DNA from: Anaerolineales bacterium
GTDB lineage: Bacteria; Chloroflexota; Anaerolineae; Anaerolineales; Villigracilaceae
DNA length: 64,000 bases
Assembly (NCBI GenBank): GCA_016789305.1
Contig: JAEURJ010000007.1
Location: 310,001 to 374,000 of the forward strand
Reading direction: 5' to 3'
In this document: positions 16,673 to 26,300 of the stretch, in pieces
Layout of the letters: every line of letters begins with the position of its first letter
Numbering within the stretch: the stretch's first letter is position 1
The notes under the pieces: generated by a model
What the model was told of the DNA's origin: nothing
Databases searched by the model: none
The model's input: the letters and a program-made list of their open reading frames with translations, nothing else
Translations under genes and position numbers: made by a program

Positions 16673-17979
16673 ATCCCGCAGGTTCTTCCAGCTTGACCGG
16701 ACAGGATTTGATCCGTCTTAAGAAATATTTGGCTGATAACCTTGTGCGTGCACTTGAAATGGAGGGAATTTCCGCGGCACAACGTCCCGCTTTTGTTCAA
16801 AAAAACATTGCTCAAGTATATGAGCAGACCCAACTCAAACTCCCTGAAGATTTAAAAAAACAAATATTTGGTCAGGTACTGAATGATATTTTGGGCTATG
16901 GCCCCATCCAGATATTGCTGGACGACCCGGACGTGACCGAGATCATGGTCAATGGGCCCAAGAAGGTGTTTGTCGAAAAGAAAGGACAGCTTACCCGGGC
17001 AAATGTTGCTTTTGACGATGATGACCATGTGGTTCGTATTATTGAACGCATTATCATGCCCCTTGGCAGGCGTGTTGATTCCGATTCTCCGACAGTGGAC
17101 GCACGTTTGCCGGACGGCTCGCGTGTCAACGCTGTGGTGCGCCCGGTGGCAATTGATGGTCCCTCCATTACCATTCGAAAATTTCGTAAGGATAAATTAA
17201 AGGCAGAGGACCTGGTCAATTACGGTTCGCTGACCCAAACCATGGCCGATTTTTTGCAGGGCTGCGTAAAGGCCCGCTTTAATATCGTTATTTCCGGCGG
17301 TACCGGGTCCGGCAAAACAACGCTCTTAAATGTGATGTCGGGGTTTATCCCCGAAAATGAACGCATCATTACCATTGAAGATGCCGCTGAACTCCAATTG
17401 CAGCAGGATCATGTGATGCGTATGGAGACAAAGACCGCCAATGCAGACGGCTTGGGAGCTGTCACAATTCGTGAACTTGTTCGTAATTCGTTACGCATGC
17501 GGCCGGATCGCATCGTGGTTGGTGAGGTGCGTGGAGGGGAAGCCCTCGATATGTTGCAAGCTATGAACACCGGACATGACGGTTCACTCACTACGGTTCA
17601 CTCCAACTCGCCACGAGATGCGCTTTCCCGTTTGGAGACTCTCGTTTTAATGGCGGGCATGGATCTGCCATTAAAAGTGGTTCGTCAGCAGATTTCATCT
17701 GCCATTGACTTGATCGTCCAGCAAACCCGTCTAAAAGATGGACAGCGAAAAGTAACAGCCATCACTGAAGTGGCCGGTATGGAAGGTGATACCGTGGTAT
17801 TGACGGATGTCTTTAAATTCAATCAGACCGGTGTGGATGCAGATGGCAAAGTGTTGGGTGAATTACGTTCCACCGGAATACGCCCGAATTTCATGCCGCG
17901 TCTTGAAGCTGCCGGAGTGAAAATGGGAGCCGAAATTTTTGCCGGCAATTTCTCAAATAACTCCAGTTCGCGACGCTGA
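16669..17979 (+). CDS. cpaF: CpaF/TadA-type secretion ATPase
   Basis: 436 residues. The N-terminal domain (about 1-150) includes GYGPIQILLDDPDVTEIMVNG, characteristic of CpaF/TadA. The core has Walker A GGTGSGKTTLLN near residue 210, the Asp-box IITIEDAAELQL, Walker B region RPDRIVVGEVRGGEALDML and the His-box GHDGSLTTVHSN. This family drives Tad pilus assembly or type IV-like secretion by ATP hydrolysis at the cytoplasmic membrane. Here it is coupled to a small unknown protein and CpaE, but no tadB, tadC, pilin or secretin gene lies nearby. Confidence 0.93.
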   Translation: MNPAGSSSLTGQDLIRLKKYLADNLVRALEMEGISAAQRPAFVQKNIAQVYEQTQLKLPEDLKKQIFGQVLNDILGYGPIQILLDDPDVTEIMVNGPKKVFVEKKGQLTRANVAFDDDDHVVRIIERIIMPLGRRVDSDSPTVDARLPDGSRVNAVVRPVAIDGPSITIRKFRKDKLKAEDLVNYGSLTQTMADFLQGCVKARFNIVISGGTGSGKTTLLNVMSGFIPENERIITIEDAAELQLQQDHVMRMETKTANADGLGAVTIRELVRNSLRMRPDRIVVGEVRGGEALDMLQAMNTGHDGSLTTVHSNSPRDALSRLETLVLMAGMDLPLKVVRQQISSAIDLIVQQTRLKDGQRKVTAITEVAGMEGDTVVLTDVFKFNQTGVDADGKVLGELRSTGIRPNFMPRLEAAGVKMGAEIFAGNFSNNSSSRR

Positions 17980-18039
17980 TACACTCTGCTATAATCTGGG
18001 TGTCTTTGAAGATACTTGGATATTTATGACAGAGGAATT

Positions 18040-18714
18040 ATGAATAACCCCCAAATCACCATTCGTGCAAAGAAGCTGGGCTTGCTCATTCGTGATGCCC
18101 GCACCACGGAAAGACGTAGTATTAAAGAATGTGCTGAGGCCATCGGCATCAAACCTGGTTTGTTTCGCGCGTACGAAGAGGGCGTTCATTCCCCCTCCCT
18201 GCCGGAATTGGAAACCCTGGTCTATTATCTAAAAATACCGATCTCAAAATTCTGGGGCAGGGATATTTCATCCGAATCAGCTTCTCCGGTTGAGTCCCTG
18301 GATATGCCAAGACTCATTTCCCTGCGCCAGCGCATGATCGGGGCCCTGCTCAGACAGGAGCGAACCAAAGTGAACATGTCCCTGCGTCAGATTTCGAATG
18401 AAACGGGCATTCCACAACCAAGGCTTAAAGCATATGAATTGGGTGCAAAATCCATTCCGCTCCCTGAATTGGAACTCGTGCTGAATCTATTAGGCAGTCG
18501 TATCGATACTTTCTTCGATCAAAGCGGCCCGGTGGGGCAATGGATGACCGGGCAGAATGCGATGCAAAAATTCTTGGACCTCCCGGAGGATTTGCAGGAT
18601 TTTGTTTGCCAGCCGGTGAACCGACCTTATTTGGACCTGGCTAAAAAACTCAGCAACATGTCGAAGGAAAAATTGCGTTCGGTTGCTGAAGGTTTACTCG
18701 ACATCACGTTATAG
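18040..18714 (+). CDS. Regulator with two XRE-type helix-turn-helix domains
   Basis: 224 residues from the ATG at 18040, preceded by AGAGGAATT. Two Cro/C1-type HTH domains are visible: about residues 8-65 (LLIRDARTTERRSIKECAEA) and about 95-155 (LRQERTKVNMSLRQISNETG), each followed by a short phrase LPELETL or LPELELV. The C-terminus has no recognised ligand domain. A TATAAT box at 17990-17995 lies 45 bases upstream, after the cpaF stop, so the gene probably has its own promoter. Target genes unknown. Confidence 0.85.
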   Translation: MNNPQITIRAKKLGLLIRDARTTERRSIKECAEAIGIKPGLFRAYEEGVHSPSLPELETLVYYLKIPISKFWGRDISSESASPVESLDMPRLISLRQRMIGALLRQERTKVNMSLRQISNETGIPQPRLKAYELGAKSIPLPELELVLNLLGSRIDTFFDQSGPVGQWMTGQNAMQKFLDLPEDLQDFVCQPVNRPYLDLAKKLSNMSKEKLRSVAEGLLDITL

Positions 18715-18788
18715 AAAATTTCACTGATGAATTCTGTCCCGCTTGCGATACGATTGCTTGCGGGACTCTGCTTATTGAAAACCAGGAC

Positions 18789-19322
18789 ATGGGTGAAAAA
18801 ATGACAATCGAACCAGCCGATTTTGCAGATCAAGGGAAACGCGCTTTTCAAGAGAAAAAATTTGAGCAGGCCGCCGAGTTGTTTGAAAGAGCTGCACAAG
18901 GATTCTCTTCGGGTCGAAATGGAGTAATGGCTGCGGAGATGCAAAATAATAAGAGCGTTGCCTTGTTGCAGGCTGGAAAAGCACAGCAGGCATTGGATGC
19001 AGTTGGAAATACGGATGAATATTTTGCGGGGGCCAATGAAATCAAACGCCAGGCAATGGCATTGGGTAATCAGGCCGCAGCATTGGACGCTCTTCATCGT
19101 TATGATGAGGCGATTGCAAAGTACGAACGTTCAGCAGGCCTGTTTGCGGATGTCAAGGATGGCGAGATGCGCGCCATGGTCTTGAAATCGGCGGCCGCTA
19201 TTAAACTCAAGACAGGCAAGGTAACCGACTCCGCCTTTAAGATGATGGGCGCGTTGGATGCAAAAGAAAAGCCGTCCATCTTTGAACGTTTTATGAGATT
19301 TGTCCTTCGTTTTATCAGATGA
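18789..19322 (+). CDS. Small TPR-like protein
   Basis: 177 residues. Helical repeats with TPR character occupy most of it: GKRAFQEKKFEQAAELFERA, NKSVALLQAGKAQQALDAV, GNQAAALDALHRYDEAIAKY and a fourth near residue 125. The C-terminus is basic and hydrophobic (FERFMRFVLRFIR), possibly an amphipathic membrane contact. An inverted repeat GTCCCGC/GCGGGAC lies between this gene and the HTH regulator. The start ATG at 18789 has only a weak AGGA upstream; an in-frame ATG at 18801 is an alternative. Its stop overlaps the start of the acetyltransferase gene in ATGA. Confidence 0.75.
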   Translation: MGEKMTIEPADFADQGKRAFQEKKFEQAAELFERAAQGFSSGRNGVMAAEMQNNKSVALLQAGKAQQALDAVGNTDEYFAGANEIKRQAMALGNQAAALDALHRYDEAIAKYERSAGLFADVKDGEMRAMVLKSAAAIKLKTGKVTDSAFKMMGALDAKEKPSIFERFMRFVLRFIR

Positions 19323-20176
19323 TCAATTTGAATTTGCGGGTTCGGCGCGCGGTTGCAGAAGACCAGCAACAGATCGCCAACTTGATGTTTTATGAATCAA
19401 ATATGCACCGCCATTTGGATTGGCGCACGCCGCTCGACTGGCTTGGTTCGTCAAACTATTGGGTTTTGGATGAGGGCAATCGAATTTCCGGCGCGTTGGC
19501 CTGCCCGGAAGATCCTTCCCGAGTTGCATGGATTCGACTCTTTGGATATTTAACGCATCTTTCCGCATCCGAAGCCTGGCACCCGTTATGGGATATGGTC
19601 CGCACGACTGCAGTGGAACAGCAAAATACCCAGATCGCCGCCATTGTGGTGAAGCATTGGTTCCAAAGCCTTTTGCTTGCAAGTGGTTTTGAATTAAAAC
19701 AAAACATAGTTTTGCTTGAATTACGCGGCGAAAACTTTCGATCCTTTCCCATGCCCCAGGATATTACGATCCGCCCGATGGATGAGAATGACCTGCCTGC
19801 TGTTGCCCAGCTGGATTTGGAAGCCTTTGGCAATTTCTGGCATAACTCATTGGATTCATTGAAACGCGCCAGGTCGCAGTCAAATTACGCGTCGGTTGCT
19901 GAGGATTCTTCCGGGTTGATCGGGTATCAGCTCAGTACTGGGAATCCGTTCGGAACACACCTGGCAAGGCTCGGCGTAAGGAAGGAATCGCAAGGACGGG
20001 GTGTCGGCACTGCGCTCGTCAGCGAACTTATTCGCAGTCTGGATCCGAACCGTATGGCGCGTCTTTCAGTCAACACACAAGCCGATAACATGGCGTCCCT
20101 CTCTTTATATAAAAAGATCGGTTTTACACTAACCGGCGAACATTATCCTGTGCTGGTCTATCCAAAAGGTGATTGA
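19319..20176 (+). CDS. GNAT-family acetyltransferase
   Basis: 285 residues. The C-terminal half (about 140-280) is a clear GNAT domain with the acetyl-CoA binding motif RKESQGRGVGTALVSELI and the terminal phrase NMASLSLYKKIGFTLTGE. The N-terminal half (about 5-130) looks like a second, degenerate GNAT unit without the CoA loop. The substrate is unknown. It overlaps the TPR gene and the V4R gene by a few bases on both sides, so the three form one translational unit. Confidence 0.85.
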   Translation: MINLNLRVRRAVAEDQQQIANLMFYESNMHRHLDWRTPLDWLGSSNYWVLDEGNRISGALACPEDPSRVAWIRLFGYLTHLSASEAWHPLWDMVRTTAVEQQNTQIAAIVVKHWFQSLLLASGFELKQNIVLLELRGENFRSFPMPQDITIRPMDENDLPAVAQLDLEAFGNFWHNSLDSLKRARSQSNYASVAEDSSGLIGYQLSTGNPFGTHLARLGVRKESQGRGVGTALVSELIRSLDPNRMARLSVNTQADNMASLSLYKKIGFTLTGEHYPVLVYPKGD

Positions 20177-20781
20177 TGGTTGAAGTCGCATTTCCCGCAA
20201 ACGTGATGCGCAGGTTTGTTGAAGCCCTTTCAACAGAATTGGGTCACGATACATTTTCCGCTGTGATCTCAAAGGCAGGGCTTCCCGAGGAATGGGCGCA
20301 CGCCGCACATTTTAGCGCCCTTGACGATGTTCGCACAGCGCAAGCGTATGCGCGCTTGCAGTCTGCGTTGCGCACTTATTATGGACGCGGTGCGCGCGGC
20401 ATTCTGATGCGTATTGGCACAAAACTTTGGGCACCACTATTGGACGACGCCTCGTTTGGGCTTAAAGCGCAGGCAGCTCTTGTGCGCGGATTTCCAAAGG
20501 CACTTCGCAGAAAACCTGCGCTGGAACTGCTCGCGAAATTTCTTGGCACTCATGCAGGTGGCATTACGCTTCATACTCTGGACCTCGACCTGCTGCTTGT
20601 TGATCATGCATCCCCCGCCACTCAGGCACAAACAAATGATGAGCCGCTTTGCTTTGTAACTCTTGGGTTGATCCAGGAGTGTCTGTTTTGGGCGGTGGAA
20701 CAGGTGCATGATGTGGAAGAACGCAATTGTCGCGCCACAGGCGGTTCACAATGCGAATTCAAGATCACAATTGGAGGTTAG
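20176..20781 (+). CDS. V4R-domain protein
   Basis: 201 residues from the ATG in TGATG overlapping the previous stop, with AAAGGTGA upstream. The C-terminal part (about 130-200) matches V4R (4-vinyl reductase-type) small-molecule-binding domains: GLIQECLFWAVEQVHDVEER followed by NCRATGGSQCEFKI, with two cysteines in the family's usual place. The N-terminal 100 residues are helical (LGHDTFSAVISKAGLPEEW), as in transcription-related or sensory V4R proteins. The ligand is unknown and there are no photosynthesis genes nearby, so a bacteriochlorophyll role is unlikely. Confidence 0.75.
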   Translation: MVEVAFPANVMRRFVEALSTELGHDTFSAVISKAGLPEEWAHAAHFSALDDVRTAQAYARLQSALRTYYGRGARGILMRIGTKLWAPLLDDASFGLKAQAALVRGFPKALRRKPALELLAKFLGTHAGGITLHTLDLDLLLVDHASPATQAQTNDEPLCFVTLGLIQECLFWAVEQVHDVEERNCRATGGSQCEFKITIGG

Positions 20782-20784
20782 TTA

Positions 20785-21624
20785 ATGAAACATTTTGAGA
20801 CGAAATGGATGACACAGGATGGGATCGAAATTTTTGGTCAGGGGTGGGAGCCGGATTCTCGCGAAACGAAAGCGGTGATCTGTCTCGTTCATGGACTGGG
20901 GGAGCACACTTCACGATATGCGCATGTAGCCGAAGCATTTGGCAAAGATGGATATGCCATGTTCGGGTTTGATTTGCGCGGACACGGCCGTTCTGCTGGA
21001 CCGCGTGGGCATTTCCCTTCCATTGAAGCGGTAATGAAGGATATTGATCTTTTGTTTGAGCAAGCGCGAAAACGCTATCCTGGATTGCCATTGTTGTTAT
21101 ATGGTCACAGCCTCGGTGGTATTTTGGTTTTATATTATTCGTTGCAGAATAAACCAAATGTAAAAGGTGTGATCGCTACCAGTTCCGGCTTGCGGACTGC
21201 TCTGGAGAACCAACCGGCAAAGATCATGGCGGCTAAAGTACTGGGATCATTGATTCCAGCCGTGTCACTTCCCAGCGGGTTGGATGCAAACGCCATTTCC
21301 CGAACCAGGGAGGTTGTTGAAACCTACAAGAATGATCCACTGGTGCATGATAAGGTATCACTGGGTTTTGGCAAAGTAATGCTTGGTGTTACGAAGTGGA
21401 CGCTGGAACATGCAGGAGAGTTTTCACTTCCGCTGTTGCTCATGCATGGCAAGGCAGATACCATCGCGTTTCCGGCTGGCAGCATTGAAATTGCATCCGC
21501 GCTGAAGGACAGAAGTACACTCTTTCTTTGGGACGATGCCTTCCATGAATTGCACAACGAACCGGAGCGGGCGGAGGTGTTCAAGACCATGCTTATTTGG
21601 ATGGATGCACGGTTAAAGGTATGA
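20785..21624 (+). CDS. Alpha/beta hydrolase, monoacylglycerol lipase type
   Basis: 279 residues, three bases after the previous gene. It has the serine hydrolase nucleophile elbow YGHSLGG near residue 113, the oxyanion-side motif VHGLGEHTSRY near 37, the catalytic Asp in MHGKADTI and the catalytic His in FHELHNEPER. The pattern DLRGHGRSAGPRGHF is characteristic of monoacylglycerol-lipase or lysophospholipase relatives (Hydrolase_4). No signal peptide; cytoplasmic. Substrate specificity is not evident. Confidence 0.9.
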   Translation: MKHFETKWMTQDGIEIFGQGWEPDSRETKAVICLVHGLGEHTSRYAHVAEAFGKDGYAMFGFDLRGHGRSAGPRGHFPSIEAVMKDIDLLFEQARKRYPGLPLLLYGHSLGGILVLYYSLQNKPNVKGVIATSSGLRTALENQPAKIMAAKVLGSLIPAVSLPSGLDANAISRTREVVETYKNDPLVHDKVSLGFGKVMLGVTKWTLEHAGEFSLPLLLMHGKADTIAFPAGSIEIASALKDRSTLFLWDDAFHELHNEPERAEVFKTMLIWMDARLKV

Positions 21625-21801
21625 GACAGCTTGTAAGAAATTTGGCTTAACCTGCCTCAGGATATCAACAGTTGCAGCGGTTCGCCAAACCTTTGCTCTG
21701 ACATTTTTTGCCAGATAAGAAGTTTTTAACCCCATACTGGACAAAACAATTTCCACATGGCAAAATGAATTGCCAGTCAATATTAATATAGAGGAGAAGG
21801 T

Positions 21802-22575
21802 ATGAGTCAAACAAGTAACGCCAGCAAGAGGCAGACACGCCGTGAGCAATTACGCCGCAGGGAAACCCGAGGCCGGAATATTGGAATGATACTCATTGTT
21901 TTGGGCGCTTTATTTATTGCATTTCTCGTCATTTGGCCGAATGTGAGGCCGATCACCAACGTGACAAAAATTGAACCCAATAAACGTGAAAAAGCCGATT
22001 TCAACAACCAGGGTGATCCCAATGCGCCGGTACATATTACCGAATTCGCAGATTATCAATGTCCATTCTGTGAACGCTTCTTTACCGATACCGAGGGCCA
22101 GCTTGAAGAAGTTTATGTCAATACTGGCAAGGTGTATTTCACCTATCGTTCCGCGGGCAATTGGGTGAGCGGAAATATCGGTCAGGGTAAAACCGAATCA
22201 GAAGACGCTGCCAAGGCCGCCTATTGTGCCGCCGACCAGGAGATGTTCTGGGAAATGCACGACATGTTGTACAGCAATGTGATCGGTGAAGACGCAGGTT
22301 CCTTCACGGATCGCCGTTTGAGTGTCATTGCCGAATCAACCGGGTTGAATGTAGCACAATTTGATGAGTGTTATTCAAGCAATAAATATCAGGATCAAGT
22401 TGATCTGGATTTCAAAGAAGCCGTGCAGGCTGGTGTGCAGGGAACTCCCACCTTTATTTTGACTTATAAAGATGCCACTGGGCAGGAAGTAACAGAGAAT
22501 ATCGATGGCGCCCAGCCTTTCTCTGTTTTTCAGGAGAAGATAGAAGCGGCACTCGCCATCACCGCTGGGAATTAG
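21802..22575 (+). CDS. Membrane-anchored DsbA-family thiol oxidoreductase
   Basis: 257 residues. A basic N-terminus (RRREQLRRRETRGRN type) precedes one membrane anchor at about 28-50, and the thioredoxin-like domain outside has the active site DYQCPFCERF near residue 88 and the cis-proline loop VQGTPTFI near 215. This resembles BdbD or DsbA-type thiol oxidoreductases of Gram-positive-like cell envelopes, which introduce disulfides into exported proteins. The start has GAGGAGAAGG upstream. It ends at a strong hairpin terminator. Unlike the DsbA-type protein at 1473-2078, both active-site cysteines are ordinary cysteines. Confidence 0.9.
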   Translation: MSQTSNASKRQTRREQLRRRETRGRNIGMILIVLGALFIAFLVIWPNVRPITNVTKIEPNKREKADFNNQGDPNAPVHITEFADYQCPFCERFFTDTEGQLEEVYVNTGKVYFTYRSAGNWVSGNIGQGKTESEDAAKAAYCAADQEMFWEMHDMLYSNVIGEDAGSFTDRRLSVIAESTGLNVAQFDECYSSNKYQDQVDLDFKEAVQAGVQGTPTFILTYKDATGQEVTENIDGAQPFSVFQEKIEAALAITAGN

Positions 22576-22586
22576 TTTCTGTAAGG

Positions 22587-22621
22587 AAAAGGACACGGCT
22601 CATCAAGCCGTGTCCTTTTTG
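22587..22621. terminator. Bidirectional rho-independent terminator
   Basis: A perfect 14-bp stem (22587-22600 with 22606-22619), 5-base loop, flanked by A and T runs. It separates the convergent thiol oxidoreductase and NarL-type regulator genes. Its core GGACACGGC equals that of the parB terminator. Confidence 0.92.
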
Positions 22622-22645
22622 ATTCACCGATTACTTTGTGAAAAA

Positions 22646-23317
22646 TTATTTTTCCTTTACGTTATTTCTGTTTACGATTCCCTGCTGCCAGGCGTACACC
22701 GCCACCTGCGTACGATCTGCGAGATGCAGTTTGCTAAGGATGTTGCTGACGTGTCCTTTCACCGTGTTTTCACTGATGACCAGTTTTTCGGCAATTTGAC
22801 TATTGGTGAGGCCGTTTGCGATTAACTTGAGAACGTCGGTTTCGCGATCGGTCAACTCGGTGAAAAGAGGCTGCTCTTCACCGTTCTCCCCACGAATGTT
22901 TTGCAGTACCCGCGCCGCCACACGCGGATGTAATGTCACCTCGCCTTGCACGGCGCGATGCAAAACATCGACGAGCTTTTCCATTTTCATATCTTTCAAA
23001 ATATAGGAAATTGCACCTGCCTTTAAAGCAGGAAAAATATGCACATCTTCATGATAGGAGGTGAGTACAACCACCTGTGTGCGCGGGCTGACTTGCTTCA
23101 CACGACGCGTGGTTTCAATTCCGTCCATGCCGGGCATGATGAGATCGAGCAGAACGATATCCGGGATTAATTCTGCGACCAGGCTTAGAGTTTCCTCGCC
23201 GGAAGATGCTTCTCCTACGACTTGAAAATCTGTAATCGTCTCTAAATACGAGCGAATGCCGTTCCGCACCACTTCGTGGTCATCCGCGATCAAGATACTT
23301 GTACGATGGTGTTTCAT
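22646..23317 (-). CDS. NarL/LuxR-family response regulator
   Basis: 223 residues. The receiver domain (about 1-125) has IADDHE, the phosphorylation Asp in IVLLDLIMPGMDGIE and the conserved Lys in ISYILKDMK. The C-terminal LuxR helix-turn-helix is intact (LTDRETDVLKLIANGLTNSQ and VKGHVSNILSKLHLADRT). Its start overlaps the stop of the large sensor kinase gene at 23314-23317, so the two form a two-component pair. Confidence 0.95.
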   Translation of the reverse strand: MKHHRTSILIADDHEVVRNGIRSYLETITDFQVVGEASSGEETLSLVAELIPDIVLLDLIMPGMDGIETTRRVKQVSPRTQVVVLTSYHEDVHIFPALKAGAISYILKDMKMEKLVDVLHRAVQGEVTLHPRVAARVLQNIRGENGEEQPLFTELTDRETDVLKLIANGLTNSQIAEKLVISENTVKGHVSNILSKLHLADRTQVAVYAWQQGIVNRNNVKEK

Positions 23318-26300
23318 ATCTTTTCAACTCCTGCGCTCTGTTTGATTGGCAGCTGCACGATCAGCCTGGTGCCCTGACCCGGTGCACTTTGAATTTGTAG
23401 ATTTCCGCGAACGCTGCTGATCCGTTCGCGCATGGATCGAAAGCCCAGCCCCTTTGCCTTTTGGTTCATGTCAAATCCACATCCATCATCTGAAATATGC
23501 ACTTGCAAAGAATCTGGATGATAGACGAGGGAAATATCCACGCGACTGGCATGGCTATGACGGGAGATGTTGGCAAGCGATTCCTGAATGACACGATAAA
23601 TCGCTTGCTCTGTATCCAGGGGCAGGACCCGCTCATCCCGTATCGTGAGTTTGACTTCTGCGTCGTTACGATTTTCCCACTCATAGATATATTCGCGCAA
23701 GGTCGTGGGAAGTCCCTTCTCCTGTAATGCGATGGGGTAGATTTCTTGAATCAGGAAGGTCAATTCCTGAATGACTTCATAGACCAGTGTCTCGGCTTCT
23801 TTCAGATGAGGTTGAATGCCGTCCGACTTGGATTTCCAAAGTCCGTTGGCAGTGCCGAGTTGTGCCAGTGCAGCGAATGCTTTTTGCTTGGCACTATCAT
23901 GCAGATCCCGTGCGAGGCGGTTGCGTTCTTCCATCACAGCGAGATCCTTGGTCTGTTCGAAAAGCTCCATATTTGCCACTGAGAGCGATACGCGTTGAAC
24001 AAGAGCGGTGAATAAACGGATGTTATCCTCGTTCAACGCATTGGGACGGGTATATCCCACGTTGAAAAGTGCGGCAACTTTGCCGTCTACAATGATCGGA
24101 AAATGTGCAAAGGATTGTATTCCCTCGGCACGGATCACAGTTTGAACATCGCCTCGCAGCTCCTTGATTTTGAGATCTGACACGATAATTGATTCGCCGG
24201 ATTTCATGGCCTCCCCCACCAAGCCCTCCCCTTCGTCGTAGGTCAAGGCGATGAGCGTCTCCGGGCGAAATCCATGACTGACGCGTGGGATGATTTTATG
24301 CTGATCTTCACTCCAAACGAATACAACACTTCGATCTGCTTTTAATAGAGAAACGGATACATCCACCAAGGTTTGAAAGACTTGATTCAATGTAACGTTG
24401 CGCAGGATCTTTTCGTCGGCCTGGTAAAGAGCTTCGATCTCCCGTGTGCGTTTTTCAAGGTCTGCAGTACGCTTTTGTACCACTCGCTCCAGCTCGCGAT
24501 TGCGGCTTTCAACACTTTTAACCCGCCAACGGAATCCGCCGGCGCCGATTGCAATGACAGCCAATATCAAAATGGATTGAAACCATAATGTCTCCCATAA
24601 AGGCGGGACAATGACGATTTTAACTGTTGTTCCCGTCTCATTCCATGTTCCATCGTTATTGGAACCCCGCAGGTGCAAGGTGTATGTGCCGCCCGGCAGA
24701 TTCGTATATCTGCCGGTACGGTTGTAACCGATATTATTCCAGTCGGCATCGAAGTTTTCCAGTTTATAGGAATATTGATTTTTAGATGGCTGACCATATG
24801 CAAGTGCGGCAAATTCAAACTCGAAAGAATCTTGAGGCCAAATGAGGGTGATCTCGCGCAGGGTTTCAGCGGTAATGTCTGGATTGAGGGCTTTTCCGTC
24901 CTGCATGATGGATGTTAGAACTACCGGCGGTGGGATGGGATTGTTCTTGATTTCCTTTGGGGAGAAGACATTGAAACCTGCAATGCCTCCAAAATACAAA
25001 TTTCCTTTGGCATCTTTGGCAAAGGCATTTTGGTTAAATTCATTGCTTTGCAGACCATTACTGGAAGTGAAATTGCGGAAGGTTTTTTCTGCGGGGTTGA
25101 ACCGGGAAAGGCCGAAATTTGTGCTTAGCCAAAGATAACCTTGATCGTCTTCAAGGATGCCATATATCACATTGTTTGAGAGGCCGTCTTTTTCGGTAAA
25201 ACGTGTAAAAGTATTTGTTTCCGGATGGAAAAGATTCAACCCTCCGCCGGTGGTGCCAATCCATAGATTTTTCTTCGAATCTTGAAACAGGCTGATGATG
25301 GAGTCGTTTCCCAGGGTGGTTGTATCTTTTGGGTTGTTCTTGTATTGAGTAATGTTTGTCAGGTTGGCGGAAATGCGTTTTAGCCCGTCGTCAAATGTGC
25401 CCACCCAGATATTCCCCTGATCATCCTCCAGAATGGATGTGATCAAGTTGCCGCTGAAACTGTGCGGATCCTCTTCATCCGTTTCGTAGTGGTTGAACGT
25501 TTGAGTCTTGCTGTCGAAAAGGTCGAGGCCGCGATTCGTTCCGACCCATATATTTCGGTGGCTGTCTTCGTAGATTGCATAAACCGGCGCACCCGAAAGG
25601 CTGTTATCTACGTTGGCATCAGGCTGAAAGTGCGTAAATATTCCGTTCGTCAAATTTAGATAATCCAATCCGGCGGATGTGCCGACCCATAGTTGACCTG
25701 TGTGGTCGGATGCAAGCGCATACACTTCATCGCTGCTGATGCTGGCCGGATTCTCCGCATCGTATCGGTATTGTGAAAAACGGCCGTTTTGAGGATCGAA
25801 GCGGTTCAGCCCGCCTCCTTGTGTGCCGATCCAGACCATTCCATTGCTGTGTACAAAAATGGGGAAGACCATGTCTCCGCTGAGGCTGTTTGGATCATCG
25901 GGGTTATTACGATAATAAGTGAATCTGTCCTGCTGCCGGTTGTATTTATTCAGACCGCCGCCAAACGTTCCGATCCAGAGGACACCGTTAAAATCCTCGT
26001 AGATTGTATACACTATATCGTTGCTGAGGCTATTTCCCACGGTTGCCTGATGGCGGTGGTGAATGAATTTTTTTGATTGGGGGTCATATCGATCCAGGCC
26101 GTTTCTGGTCCCGAACCATAGACCGCCGGAATGATCTTTGTAAATTACATTGATGGTATTGTCACCAATACTGTTGGGATCCTTCTTCGAGTTGGTAAAA
26201 CGGGTGAAATATTTTCCGGCTGGCTCAAAGCGATTCAAGCCATTGACTGTGCCGACCCAGATTGCACCGTCCTTGTCTGCTTGAATGCTTAATACGCGAT

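Noticed and set aside
18720..18788. GTCCCGC/GCGGGAC inverted repeat as a terminator
   Set aside because: The 17-base loop and absence of a T run make it a weak candidate; it may be coincidental.
10557..22621. Terminators at 10557 and 22587 sharing GGACACGGC as an element family
   Set aside because: The shared core is short and such GC-rich terminator stems recur by chance; only two copies were found.
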